Numbered from the stretch's first letter, positions 16,995 to 26,553 are shown. The stretch: 64,000 nt of DNA from Flavobacteriales bacterium (GCA_021741155.1 JAIOYP010000010.1:38458-102457); one strand, 5' to 3'. A program made the numbers and translations. Notes: generated by a model from the sequence alone, not told the origin.

Positions 16995-19715
16995 CTAACG
17001 ATCACCCTTCTCGTTCAATCTTGCCTTCAGCGCACTGTTCTCTTTTTCAAGCCCCGTAAGACGTTTGTCGGCAGCTATCATGTAAAGGGTAAGCTCCTCT
17101 ATCTTTTCCATCAGCAGTTTCTGCATGTAACCGATCTCAATGCCTTCATCGCAGACGGTATTTGCATTGGGCACTCCGGGCAGATATCCGTTTTCCTTAA
17201 TGTGTGTTTCAACTTCTTGCAACGATCTCAGATCGTACGTTTCGTCAAAAACGTAGTCAGGCCAGCTTCCGTTGAGCTGCACTTTCAACTCTTCGCACAT
17301 GATCTTCCCTTTCACAGAAAGCATATATCCCGTGGCCAATGTTGTGGTGCCGATGCCGACACCTGCAGAGTTCAAGTAGGTCTTTCCTCCACCAACATAT
17401 AACCCCCAATTGTTGGTGGCTCCGGATGCAGTTCCGTAGAGGCCATAGGCAGCGTCTCCTCCCGGATTGCTTGCGCTGCCATAAACTCCGTATCGATTAC
17501 CGGCCGTTCCTGTACTATTTCCGTACACACCGTAGGCGAGTCCGATATAACTACCGGCCGATGCAGTTCCAGCAACACCCATAGAGCCACCAGTTCCGTT
17601 CACTCCTATTCCGTATCCATTAGCTGGTATAGAGGAAGCATTGATAGCCTTAACATGGGTATTACCAGTATAGTTCACCTGTACGTCCATCGGAGTTGCG
17701 GTGCTTGATGCATTTCCATCAACATCCACGGGGTTAACAGGATTGGTTGTTCCAATACCAACATTTCCAGAAGCACGGTAAACATTGGCCCCAGAAAGAG
17801 TCCAATTGCCACCTCCGAATGGCACACCGTTCTGCAAGAAATCTCCTGTTACGTTAATATCTCCATCCACATCCAACTCATACGCAGGTGTGGTTGTGCC
17901 GATACCAACACCTGCCGAGTTCAGGTAGGTTTTCCCTCCAGCAATATATAATCCCCAATTGTTGGTGGCACCCGTTGCAGTTCCAAATAGGCCATAGGCA
18001 ATGGTTCCTCCTGGGTTACTCGCGTTCCCATACACTCCGACACGCGTACCTGCCGTTCCAGAATTGTATCCAAGCACACCGTACGTGGTACCGGCAAAAG
18101 TTCCAGCTGACCCAGTTCCCCGAACACCTATATGACCACCGGTTGCATCGACCCCGATTCCATACCCATCACTTGGTACAGAGGTAGCATTGATTGCTCT
18201 GACTTCTTCATTACCGACATAATTTACCGTTACATCCAAGGCAGGTGCGGTACTTGCTGCATCTCCTTCAATATCTAAACGGTTAGCTGGACTGGCAGTG
18301 CCAATTCCCACATTATCGCTGAAATAGCCTTTACCCACAAAATAACCACCATAGTTGAGCGTGCCGCCCGATGCCGAACCCAGCACTCCTATGTTGGTTC
18401 CCGTGCCAGTATAAGCATAGAATGCACCCCCTGTTCTGTCGCCCGATCCACTACCGCCTGCTGCGGCATACACGCCTGTTCCGGCAGAAGTACCCGTTCT
18501 TGTGTTGGAAACAAGCACGTTATAAGCTGCTGAAGTAGAACTTACCTGCAAGGGCGAGGTCGGATTAGTAGTACCGATACCCACATTTCCGGTTGCCCGG
18601 TAAACGTTCCCAGCGTTCTCATCCCAAGGGGAACCATCCAAAGAAACGGCAACGCCATTGACGAAGAATCCGCCTGTGGTGTTCAAAGCTCCATCAATAT
18701 CCAATTTATAGGCTGGGTTGATTACCCCAATGCCCACGTTGCCGGCAAAATATCCTCTTCCGTCAAAATATCCTCCGTAGTTGCTGGCAGCACCGGAAGC
18801 GTTTCCATACACACCCACCGCCATGGCACCACCACTGTTGCCAGCAGAACCATACACACCATATCGGATGCCGGCTGTTCCTGTGGCATAGCCATAAACA
18901 CCTTGACTAGATCCATTGTAAGTTCCACCGTTGTTCTGCCCGTAAACGCCTCTGTTTCCGCCTGTGGCATATACGCCATAGCCAAAACCTGCTGCTGGAA
19001 CCGATGTGGCCGTCACCGCACGCATCTGCGTGTTGCCACTGAAATTCGCAACAAATTCAGCGATGTTGTCGGTGGATGAAGGGTCTCCGATTACCGACAA
19101 TTGGCTTGCTGGCGAAGTAGTGCCGATGCCCACATTGCCTGTGGTATAGTTGATGTCTGAGCCAATTTGATTCCAGTAGGAATCGCCTGTTGCTCCTGTT
19201 GCTCCTGTTGCTCCTGTTGCTCCTGTTGCTCCTGTCGCTCCTGTTGCCCCTGTAGCACCTGTTGCACCTGTTGCACCTCCGCTCCCGCTCGTTTCGGCAT
19301 ACAGCGCATACGGCACACTCATCATCTGCTGTGTACCGCTAATGCTGTAAGAACTTCCGCCCGCTGGGTCGGTCTCCGCTTTTACGAAATACGGGCCATT
19401 GCTCCAATCAATAGTTGCAAACGTGCCACTCTGCACCGAGCCGCTTCCTACTTCAAGCGTAAGCAATCCGTTGGCATTGGTGCTGGCAATGTGGGTTTCC
19501 ACATACACAGACGAACCGCTGCTGCTGCCTTGCAAGATGCTGATTTGCGTACCCACCGAGGTGTTCAGAATCAGGTCGCTGTTTGCATCGCGCAGCACAC
19601 TTTGATAGGTGAAACCGCTGGGGGCTTGCGCTTGCGCGGAAGAGAAAAAAGAACAAGGAAAAAGGAAAAAGGAAAAAAGAAAAATGTGGGAGGTGAGGAA
19701 GAGGAGCTTTTTCAT
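16995..19715 (-). CDS. Secreted tail-fibre-like protein with collagen-like GAT tract
   Basis: 906 residues from the ATG at 19715; upstream in-frame codons back to 20099 run through repeats and the small gene at 19853-19999 and are not real. Signal peptide MKKLLFLTSHIFLFSFFLFP ending AQAQ; conserved N-terminal domain (~35-150, PSGFTYQSVLRDANSD to MMSVPYALYA); about nine GAT triplets; then repeated glycine-rich units (GNVGIGTTNP, GVYG). The C-terminus (WPDYVFDETYDLRSLQEVE, HIKENGYLPGVP, then a coiled coil) is the end module common on Bacteroidota fibre-like proteins; there is no S74 chaperone. Probably a trimeric surface fibre. The N-terminal third is nearly identical in DNA to the gene at 22267-26553. 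Confidence 0.85.
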   Translation of the reverse strand: MKKLLFLTSHIFLFSFFLFPCSFFSSAQAQAPSGFTYQSVLRDANSDLILNTSVGTQISILQGSSSGSSVYVETHIASTNANGLLTLEVGSGSVQSGTFATIDWSNGPYFVKAETDPAGGSSYSISGTQQMMSVPYALYAETSGSGGATGATGATGATGATGATGATGATGATGATGDSYWNQIGSDINYTTGNVGIGTTSPASQLSVIGDPSSTDNIAEFVANFSGNTQMRAVTATSVPAAGFGYGVYATGGNRGVYGQNNGGTYNGSSQGVYGYATGTAGIRYGVYGSAGNSGGAMAVGVYGNASGAASNYGGYFDGRGYFAGNVGIGVINPAYKLDIDGALNTTGGFFVNGVAVSLDGSPWDENAGNVYRATGNVGIGTTNPTSPLQVSSTSAAYNVLVSNTRTGTSAGTGVYAAAGGSGSGDRTGGAFYAYTGTGTNIGVLGSASGGTLNYGGYFVGKGYFSDNVGIGTASPANRLDIEGDAASTAPALDVTVNYVGNEEVRAINATSVPSDGYGIGVDATGGHIGVRGTGSAGTFAGTTYGVLGYNSGTAGTRVGVYGNASNPGGTIAYGLFGTATGATNNWGLYIAGGKTYLNSAGVGIGTTTPAYELDVDGDINVTGDFLQNGVPFGGGNWTLSGANVYRASGNVGIGTTNPVNPVDVDGNASSTATPMDVQVNYTGNTHVKAINASSIPANGYGIGVNGTGGSMGVAGTASAGSYIGLAYGVYGNSTGTAGNRYGVYGSASNPGGDAAYGLYGTASGATNNWGLYVGGGKTYLNSAGVGIGTTTLATGYMLSVKGKIMCEELKVQLNGSWPDYVFDETYDLRSLQEVETHIKENGYLPGVPNANTVCDEGIEIGYMQKLLMEKIEELTLYMIAADKRLTGLEKENSALKARLNEKGDR
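18600..19640 (-). repeat. Copy 1 of a ~1-kb near-identical gene segment
   Basis: Matches 25440-26490 in the same orientation with a constant offset of about 6.86 kb and long runs without mismatch (for example 18901-19032 against 25763-25894). A second shared block lies at about 18255-18590 against 25160-25470. It encodes the shared N-terminal domain and first repeats of the two fibre-like proteins. Confidence 0.85.
19186..19275 (-). repeat. 9-bp tandem repeat encoding GAT triplets
   Basis: Roughly nine copies of a 9-bp unit (TTGCTCCTG on the plus strand, Gly-Ala-Thr in the protein), some perfect. The unit length preserves reading frame, so slippage would change only the length of the collagen-like stalk. 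The paralogue at about 26045-26130 has fewer and more degenerate copies. Confidence 0.8.
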
Positions 19716-19740
19716 AGTGTGTTTATTTGCGATTGGTTGA

Positions 19741-19850
19741 CGTTGATAGTCGATAGTTGATAGTCGATAGTCCACAGACCATAGACCATGGTCGATAGAC
19801 GATTTGTGATTGATAATAGTCCATGGTCTGTCGTCTATGGACTGTGGTCT
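19741..19850. repeat. Intergenic TAGTCCATGGTC-type repeats
   Basis: A run of short related words (GATAGTCGATAG, AGTCCACAGACCATAGACC, CCATGGTCTGTCGTCTATGG) forming imperfect inverted pairs, between the fibre-like gene and the small gene at 19853. It is probably transcribed in the same unit and could fold. Confidence 0.55.
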
Positions 19851-19852
19851 AT

Positions 19853-19999
19853 TTATTTCCACCACCTTAGCGGATTCAGCATTTTTAGACTGCTTTCGGG
19901 GTCTCCACCTGGCCCGAACGGTGACATCATCACCATGTTGATTTCGTTGTCGATGGTCACTTTCTTGACCTGCGGTTTTGTGTATGTTTTCTTTTTCAT
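19853..19999 (-). CDS. Small 48-residue basic peptide, unknown function
   Basis: An ATG at 19999 opens 48 codons: MKKKTYTKPQVKKVTIDNE, then INMVMMSPFGPGGDPES and the C-terminus LNPLRWWK. It has a lysine-rich N-terminus, a central hydrophobic plus Gly/Pro segment and an aromatic-basic C-terminus, with no signal peptide. Short proteins starting MKK-Y-KP and ending in a W/F-rich tail recur in Bacteroidota, which supports a real gene, but I know no function. It lies between the T9SS cargo gene (20109-21901) and the fibre-like gene, all on the minus strand. Whether it is a precursor peptide, a chaperone or a structural peptide cannot be decided here. Confidence 0.6.
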   Translation of the reverse strand: MKKKTYTKPQVKKVTIDNEINMVMMSPFGPGGDPESSLKMLNPLRWWK

Positions 20000-20011
20000 G
20001 GTTGTTTGTTT

Positions 20012-20098
20012 TCGGGTTACGAGTTGCGAGTTGCGAGTTGCGGGTTTGGAGCACTTCCCTGAGCGCAGTCGAAGGGTTTGAGGTTTCGACTGCGCTCA
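20012..20098. repeat. Two stacked intergenic repeats (GTTACGAGTTGCG and GAGCGCAGTCGAA)
   Basis: 20012-20045 is a run of GGGTTACGAGTTGCGAG-type units, the same family as the atpD-atpC spacer at 33916-33989. 20060-20073 (TGAGCGCAGTCGAA) is a perfect 14-bp inverted repeat of 20085-20098 with an 11-nt loop. The second ends 11 nt before the stop codon of the gene at 20109, so it could act as a 3' hairpin for that transcript. Confidence 0.7.
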
Positions 20099-20108
20099 AC
20101 CAAGCGTG

Positions 20109-21901
20109 CTAGTTAAGTATGATGCGATGCGTGGATGTTCCTTTGTCTGTTTCGAGTTTGACGAGGTAAATGCCTGTGGCCGTATTTACCCTGAAATTTG
20201 TTCTGTCTGATTGGATGTTCTGCGTGGCAATGATTCTTCCAGCCATATCGTAAATGGTGGCCGTGCCGTTTGTGGCTTCGGACAGAATGATGTTCACTTC
20301 ATCTGCTACTGAATATACCTGTGCTTGGAAGCTATCGAGGTTACTCACATCGGTAATCGACATACCAAAATGCAAGGCAAACCGCAAAGGCGTGTTTCCT
20401 GCTTCTTCGGTAAAATTGTATGTCGCATCCTGATTCAAATTCTGAAAAACGTTGAGCAATCTGTCTTCCAACCACACATCTTCTGTGAGTGTTATTTCGG
20501 TTGCAGTGAAGGTGTAATCGCCCTGCGAAGGCAGTTTCACCCCAAGGTCAACAATCGGGTTTGTGGCCACGCTTTCCAGTCCGTTTATAACCAAGCTGTC
20601 TGTACCTACGGTGGTGTAGAGTTGGGGCACAGTTGCCGCTGCCCAAAACTTGCGCGAATCGAAATCCTCAATATCGTTTTGCGCTTCGGAGTTGAACACG
20701 ATGATGTTCTCATCCGATAGGTTGCCATTGCTCACCGTCATTCTGATGGTACCTTCCTCGGCTGCCAGCTTGTAGATGCTGCTCCAACCCTTGTGGCTGC
20801 GCATGGCATCGGAGAAGGAGAGTGCGCCCGTCAACCCATCTGTCGGAACGCGCACCCAAAATGCCTGTGTGGGTGGAATATCTCCGTTTATCGCTCCATT
20901 AAGATTATTGTTGGTGCCAATATGGGTGGTGGCGTTGTAGGTATCGTAGAGCATGGTTGTTCCCTGATGGGTTCTGTACCACATGGTCACGTCCAGATTG
21001 TTCTTCACCGCATCATCCCAACTCACAGTTGATGGATACGGATTGCTCATCAGATTGTAGCCTCGGTCGCTGTCGGTGGTGCCCGTTCGGGTGATGTTGT
21101 TCGCTGTCTGATTGCCTGTGTTGTATGCCGAACCTGAGAAGGTGACCACGCCATTTGCTCCCATCCGTACCGCGTAACCTGTCATAGGGTCGAGGGTGGT
21201 TCCTCCATTGGTTATTTGCGAATAGCTGGTGGTGGCCTCAACAGCGCTCCAAAGCTTGTTTCCGCTGGCGATATTGTAGGTGCTGGCCGTGGCATCTGTC
21301 ACTGGGCTTCCTGTGTAGAAGAACAGTCCGTTTGGTGCGCCTGGCGCACCCGAACCTTGCAGGTATTGTTCCATCTGAAAAGAGCCATTTCCGTTGATGT
21401 TGCCTTCGGTGAGCAGCGAACCGATGTCGGAGGCATTGGCCTTTATCAGCATCGTTCCATCATTATATAATTGTTCGTAAACGGTAAGCGCATTTCCGGC
21501 ATCGACCGTGAGGCTTGCGCCATTGCGCACGTTGATGTTATCTATTTCTGTAGGAGAAAGAACATCGGTGGTAATGTGTGGCTGATTGGCAGGATAGGCG
21601 GTGATGATGGCACTGTCGGATGTGTTCGGCACCACGCCTTTGCTCCAGTTGCTACCAACCGACCAATTGGTGGAGGTGGTTCCTACCCACATCAGCCCAT
21701 AATCTTCGCCTTGCTGCACGCCTTGGCTTGATGAAACGCCCGAACCGTTATCCTCGGTATAAAACACTTGCCCTAGGCTAAAACCCATGCTGCCGCCTGC
21801 ACCTGCGCCTTCTCCACCTACCGAAACGAGGTCGGTCTGTGCTGCGCATTGAAAGATGAAAAATGAAAAATGAGCGTTGCGGTGATAAGGTGCTTTTTCA
21901 T
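20109..21901 (-). CDS. T9SS type A cargo protein; signal peptide out of frame
   Basis: The long frame encodes a secreted protein of about 590 residues: a GEGAGAGGSMGFSLGQVFYT opening typical of Bacteroidota cargo proteins, a beta-rich middle and a T9SS type A end (ATIYDMAGRIIATQ, TGIYLVKLETDKG). The natural start is the ATG at 21901 (MKKHLITATL), but that frame runs out of register with the mature protein. One extra T in the minus-strand T5 tract (plus 21866-21870) would give a perfect signal peptide MKKHLITATLIFSFFIFQCA joined to AQTDLVSV. Either the gene is off by a frameshift, the tract is phase-variable, or the base call is wrong. The ATG overlaps the TGA of the upstream small frame at 21898-22218. 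Confidence 0.8.
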
Positions 21902-22218
21902 GAGGCAGAATTATGAGTTTGTGATTGGTAATATGTAATCGGAGATGGATGAGCAAGAGCCAAAACACAAAGAGTATTCAACGGTAGTTCTGATTCCGAG
22001 CCCGTTGCTGTGTGGTTGGCCATTTTTATCTCCCCCTTAACAAGTTGAATACATTGAGTGTACAGGATGGGATCTGATTTGAAAAAGTGGTACATATCAA
22101 GCTTGATGGAACTTTGGTGAGGCATGAGCAAACCTTGATGAGGCACGCTGAAACCCTCAGCAGGCCGCAGTAAAGTCTCTGCACGGATCATTTTTTCTAT
22201 TTCTGGCTGCTGTTGCAT
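21898..22218 (-). CDS. Hypothetical 106-residue protein, doubtful
   Basis: An open frame from ATG at 22218 (MQQQPEIEKMIRAETLLRPA) whose TGA overlaps the ATG of the T9SS cargo gene as ATGA, 48 bp after the fibre-like gene ends. There is no signal peptide, membrane segment or recognised motif, and the C-terminal half is compositionally odd. The coupled stop/start geometry is the only argument in its favour; otherwise 21902-22266 holds nothing else I can identify. Confidence 0.3.
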   Translation of the reverse strand: MQQQPEIEKMIRAETLLRPAEGFSVPHQGLLMPHQSSIKLDMYHFFKSDPILYTQCIQLVKGEIKMANHTATGSESELPLNTLCVLALAHPSPITYYQSQTHNSAS

Positions 22219-22266
22219 GGTTTGGCTTTTTACTTTTCGCTGGTCGCTATTCGCTTTTCACTCCGA

Positions 22267-25200
22267 TCATCTCTTCTCCAATGCGCTCAGCCGCCTGTTC
22301 ATGGCCTCATTCTGCTGCTTCAGGGCTTCAATGGTGGCGTTTTGCTGCTCTATCATTGCCTGCTGCTCTTGCATGCCTTTTACCAGGGGCACTACAAAAA
22401 GACTGTAGGCAACGCTGTAGTTGTCGTTCTCATCAACAGGTTTGTGCATGCCATTGAAATCATATCCTGTTTCCTTCATGGCCTGCTCAATATCCTGTGC
22501 AATGAAACCGCTCTGGCGGATGGATGATGATGCGCTGAAATCTCTGTTTTCAAAACGCTTATCTCGGACGCTATCGGCCATGTTCTGCGTTAGGAACTCC
22601 TCAAACTTGCGGGTATCAAAATTGTACTCCACGGGGCGTAGACGCTTGATGAACTCAAGTCCTTTCACATCGCTTTCGGTAACGTTGTATTTAAAACGCC
22701 CATCAGAAGGGAAGGAGTAGGCCACTTGGCCCTGTATCACGGTAACGTTCACATCGCCAAAACGTATCTTGTTGCTAGAGTTGACTGTTGCGTTGTGGCC
22801 AATGGCCGTAGCATTGTTCAGGTGGCCGACTGATGTATTGGATTGGTCTCCTATGCAGGTGTTCTCATCACCTGTAGTGTTGGAAGAAAGAGCACTGTAG
22901 CCGATGGCCGTATTGCCAGTTCCAGAAATGTTACTGTAAAGGGTCATATACCCAACTGCGCTGTTCGCGGCTCCATTTTCATTATCATGGAGTGCTTTGT
23001 AGCCAAAGGCCGAATTGCGCAATCCAATCTCATTATTTCTAAGGGCGTAGTATCCAAATGCACTGTTAAAACTCCCAGCATCATTATCGAACATACTATA
23101 GGAACCAAAGGCAGCATTGTCATATCCAGTGGTATTGTGATAAAGTGAATGGGCACCGAACGAACTATTATCCGAACCGGTGGTATTTGCCCGAAGAGCA
23201 TTAGAACCAAATGCCGAATTATTCTCACCCGTTGTATTGAGTTCAAGGGAACTGGCTCCAACCGCACTGTTATAGTTCCCGGCAGTATTTGATGTAAGAG
23301 CAAGATGACCTAAGGCAGAGTTTCCATACCCGTCCGTATTGGCTTTAAGAGAATAGGCACCCACAGCACTGTTGCGTGAGGCTGAGGTATTGAACCAAAG
23401 AGATTTATAGCCCATTGCAGTATTTTCGAAACCATCAATGTTTCTCTCAAGCGCAAGAGAACCAACAGCACTGTTGTTGATACCCGTGGCATTCGCATTG
23501 AGAGCCTTATAACCAACTGCTGAATTCTCTTTACCTGTTGTGTTGAGTTCCAACGAACTAGAACCCACTGCACTATTATGGTATCCGATAGTATTGGCAT
23601 TCAGTGCCTGAGACCCTAGGGCCGCATTATCATAGCCTGCAGTATTGGTGAAGAGCGCGTTCGACCCCAGTGCTGAATTTCTTAATCCTATTGTGTTGGC
23701 TTTCAACGAACCGGAACCCACTGCGCTATTATAGTATCCAGAAGTGTTGGCATTTAGTGCTTCATATCCCAAGGCAGCATTCTCATAGCCTGTTGTGTTG
23801 GTGAAAAGTGAGTTGGCACCCACCGAACTGTTCGAGCCTCCAGTGGTGTTATTGCTCAAAGCATTACTGCCCAAAGCAGCGTTGTTGCCCCCTGTGGTGT
23901 TGTCGTGTAGAGAATTGCTTCCAACTGCACTATTGTCGCTTCCGGCAGTATTGGAAAAAAGCGCAACTGTTCCGATTGCAGTATTATTGAGCCCTGTGGT
24001 ATTTAACCCGAGCGCGAGCGTTCCGTTAGCCGTATTACTGTGTCCCGATGTGTTGCTCTTCAGCGTTTTGAAACCAATGGCGGTGTTGTAATTCCCTGTA
24101 TTGGACGATGCATCGCTTGAACCTTGGAGGGCCTCATAACCAACAGCCACATTCTGATTGTAGAAGAAAGAGGAGGTGCTATTGGCGTATTCCATCGACT
24201 TGGTGCCGATGGCAGTAGCGTATGAACCGGCCACGTTTGAAGCAAGTGCCCTATAGCCATGTGCAGTATTCTCGCCTCCAGTATTTTGTGTAAGCGCACC
24301 ACTTCCGATGGCAGTATTATCTCCGCCCGTTGTATTGGAAGAAAGCGCAGCCTCTCCGTTGGCCGTGTTATTGCTTCCAGTGGTATTGGAAGAAAGTGCA
24401 GATCTTCCAGTGGCCGTATTGGATTGTCCGGTGGTATTGGAAGACAACCCCTGATATCCATGGGCCGAGTTGCTGCTACCTGTGGTATTCGCCATCAATG
24501 TCTGGTAGCCAGTGGCCGTGTTGTAATTCCCTGTATTGGCCGCAGCATTGGTTGAGCCCCGCAGCGACATATAGCCCACCGCCACATTGTAATTGGTAAT
24601 GGGGTTGGTGGTGTTGTTGGCATATTGCATAGCAAAGGCCCCAATGGCCGTTGCATTGGAAGCATTTCTATTGGAAGCAAGGGTCTGATATCCAATGGCA
24701 CTGCTGTATTGTCCTCCGCTGTTCAAATAGAGCGCAGAGTCTCCGATGGCTGTGTTGTAACTTCCAGAGTAGTTTCGGGATAGCGCATGGTTGCCAATGC
24801 CGATGTTGTGGTTTCCTTCGGTGTTCCACTGAAGGGCGTTTGCCCCAAGAGCACTGTTAAAGGCTCCCGTTGTGTTGTCGCCAAGCGCATTGTAACCCAT
24901 TGAGGTGTTTTGGTTTCCGCTGTATTCAATCCTACCAGCAACCTGATTATTCACCTTGAACATGAGGTTCTGCCCATCGGCAGTTCCAATGTAGTTGGTG
25001 CCATAGGTGGTGCCCGTATTCCCTGCAAGCCCCCAGCCACTGCCCGCAGCGGTTTCCCACGAGGCCAATCCGTTGGCATCAGAAGTAAGCACCTTTCCTA
25101 CACCCGGTGCGCCTCCAGTTATCTTCACCTGTCCGGCCACTTCCAGCATGGCGGTGGGAGAAGTAGTGCCAATTCCCACATTATCGCTGAAATAGCCTTT

Positions 25201-26553
25201 TCCCACAAAATAGCCGCCATAGTTGAGCGTGCCGCCCGATGCCGATCCCAGCACTCCTATGTTGGTTCCCGTGCCGGTATAAGCATAGAATGCACCACCT
25301 GTTCTGTCACCCGATCCGCTGCCGCCTGCTGAGGCATACACTCCTGTTCCAGCAGAAGTACCCGATTTTGTGTTGGAAACAAGCACGTTATAGGCCGCTG
25401 AACTGGAACTTACCTGCAAGGGCGAGGTCGGATTGGAAACTCCGATACCCACATTTCCGGTTGCCCGATAGATGTTTCCCGCGTTCTCTTCCCAACGTGA
25501 GCCCACCATGGGAACGCCATTGATAAAGAATCCGCCTGTGGTGTTCAAATCCCCGTCAACATCCAGCTCATAGGCAGGGTTGATGATACCGATGCCTACG
25601 TTTCCGGCAAAATATCCCCTTCCGTCAAAGTATCCTCCGTAGTTGCTGGCAGCACCAGAAGCATTTCCGTACACTCCCACTGCCATGGTGCCACCACTGT
25701 TGCCCGCAGAACCATACACACCATATCGGATACCTGCCGTTCCTGTAGCATAGCCATAAACGCCTTGACTAGATCCATTGTAAGTTCCACCGTTGTTCTG
25801 CCCGTAAACGCCTCTGTTTCCGCCTGTGGCATATACGCCATAGCCAAAACCTGCTGCTGGAACCGATGTGGCCGTCACCGCACGCATCTGCGTGTTTCCA
25901 CTGAAATTTGCCACAAATTCAGCGATGTTGTCGGTGGATGAAGGGTCTCCGATTACCGACAATTGGCTTGCTGGCGAAGTGGTGCCGATACCGACTTTGC
26001 CTGTAGTATAGTTGATGTCTGAACCAATTTGATTCCAGTAGGAATCGCCTGTTGGGCCTGTTGCTCCTGTTGCTCCTGTTGCCCCTGTGGCTCCAGTAGT
26101 TCCTGTTGGGCCTGTTGAGCCTGTAGCACCTCCACTCCCACTCGTGGCCGCATAAAGCGCATACGGCACACTCATCATCTGCTGTGTTCCGCTAATGCTG
26201 TAAGAACTTCCGCCTGCTGGGTCGGTCTCCGCTTTTACGAAATAGGGGCCGTTGCTCCAATCAATGGTGGCAAACGTGCCGCTCTGCACCGAGCCGCTGC
26301 CTACTTCAAGCGTAAGCAATCCGTTGGCGTTGGTGCTGGCCGAATGTGTTTCCACATAAACGGACGAACCGCTGCTGCTGCCTTGCAAGATGCTGATGCG
26401 CGTGCCCACCGATGTGTTCAGAATCAGGTCGCTGTTCGCATCGCGAAGCACACTCTGATACGTAAAACCGCTGGGGGCTTGCGCTTGTGCGGAAGAGAAA
26501 AGGAAAAAAGAAAAAAGAAAAACGAGGGCTGTTAAAGAGTGAAGCTTTTTCAT
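22267..26553 (-). CDS. Giant secreted fibre with YadA-like head repeats and S74 chaperone
   Basis: 1,428 residues. Signal peptide MKKLHSLTALVFLFSFFLF ending AQAQ; the same N-terminal domain as the protein at 16995-19715; a degenerate collagen-like GAT/GPT tract; fibre repeats; then from about residue 540 to 1230 dozens of ~14-residue units (NTTGSNNTANGEAAL, NTAIGYxAL) of the left-handed beta-roll type seen in YadA heads. The end is an intramolecular chaperone/auto-protease domain of the peptidase S74 class (SDGRFKYNV with the Ser and Lys of the dyad, LRPVEYNF, SGFIAQDIEQAM) plus a coiled coil. Phage fibres use S74 to trimerise and self-cleave; here the signal peptide implies a cell-surface fibre. 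Divergent from the histidine-kinase gene at 26751. Confidence 0.9.
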   Translation of the reverse strand: MKKLHSLTALVFLFSFFLFSSAQAQAPSGFTYQSVLRDANSDLILNTSVGTRISILQGSSSGSSVYVETHSASTNANGLLTLEVGSGSVQSGTFATIDWSNGPYFVKAETDPAGGSSYSISGTQQMMSVPYALYAATSGSGGATGSTGPTGTTGATGATGATGATGPTGDSYWNQIGSDINYTTGKVGIGTTSPASQLSVIGDPSSTDNIAEFVANFSGNTQMRAVTATSVPAAGFGYGVYATGGNRGVYGQNNGGTYNGSSQGVYGYATGTAGIRYGVYGSAGNSGGTMAVGVYGNASGAASNYGGYFDGRGYFAGNVGIGIINPAYELDVDGDLNTTGGFFINGVPMVGSRWEENAGNIYRATGNVGIGVSNPTSPLQVSSSSAAYNVLVSNTKSGTSAGTGVYASAGGSGSGDRTGGAFYAYTGTGTNIGVLGSASGGTLNYGGYFVGKGYFSDNVGIGTTSPTAMLEVAGQVKITGGAPGVGKVLTSDANGLASWETAAGSGWGLAGNTGTTYGTNYIGTADGQNLMFKVNNQVAGRIEYSGNQNTSMGYNALGDNTTGAFNSALGANALQWNTEGNHNIGIGNHALSRNYSGSYNTAIGDSALYLNSGGQYSSAIGYQTLASNRNASNATAIGAFAMQYANNTTNPITNYNVAVGYMSLRGSTNAAANTGNYNTATGYQTLMANTTGSSNSAHGYQGLSSNTTGQSNTATGRSALSSNTTGSNNTANGEAALSSNTTGGDNTAIGSGALTQNTGGENTAHGYRALASNVAGSYATAIGTKSMEYANSTSSFFYNQNVAVGYEALQGSSDASSNTGNYNTAIGFKTLKSNTSGHSNTANGTLALGLNTTGLNNTAIGTVALFSNTAGSDNSAVGSNSLHDNTTGGNNAALGSNALSNNTTGGSNSSVGANSLFTNTTGYENAALGYEALNANTSGYYNSAVGSGSLKANTIGLRNSALGSNALFTNTAGYDNAALGSQALNANTIGYHNSAVGSSSLELNTTGKENSAVGYKALNANATGINNSAVGSLALERNIDGFENTAMGYKSLWFNTSASRNSAVGAYSLKANTDGYGNSALGHLALTSNTAGNYNSAVGASSLELNTTGENNSAFGSNALRANTTGSDNSSFGAHSLYHNTTGYDNAAFGSYSMFDNDAGSFNSAFGYYALRNNEIGLRNSAFGYKALHDNENGAANSAVGYMTLYSNISGTGNTAIGYSALSSNTTGDENTCIGDQSNTSVGHLNNATAIGHNATVNSSNKIRFGDVNVTVIQGQVAYSFPSDGRFKYNVTESDVKGLEFIKRLRPVEYNFDTRKFEEFLTQNMADSVRDKRFENRDFSASSSIRQSGFIAQDIEQAMKETGYDFNGMHKPVDENDNYSVAYSLFVVPLVKGMQEQQAMIEQQNATIEALKQQNEAMNRRLSALEKR
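25440..26490 (-). repeat. Copy 2 of the ~1-kb near-identical gene segment
   Basis: Partner of 18600-19640. Identity is highest around 25763-25960 and drops in the collagen-like tract, which differs in unit number and sequence. The pattern suggests recent gene conversion or duplication followed by tract divergence. Confidence 0.85.

Noticed and set aside
19167..19760. Plus-strand frame rich in Cys-Cys-Ser, looking like a metallothionein-type protein
   Set aside because: It is the shadow of the GAT-coding 9-bp repeat and signal-peptide region of the minus-strand fibre gene.
16995..26553. Possible prophage (tail-fibre-like and S74 genes)
   Set aside because: Both proteins have signal peptides, and there are no capsid, terminase, portal, lysis or integrase genes; neighbours are a protease, a T9SS cargo and a two-component system.
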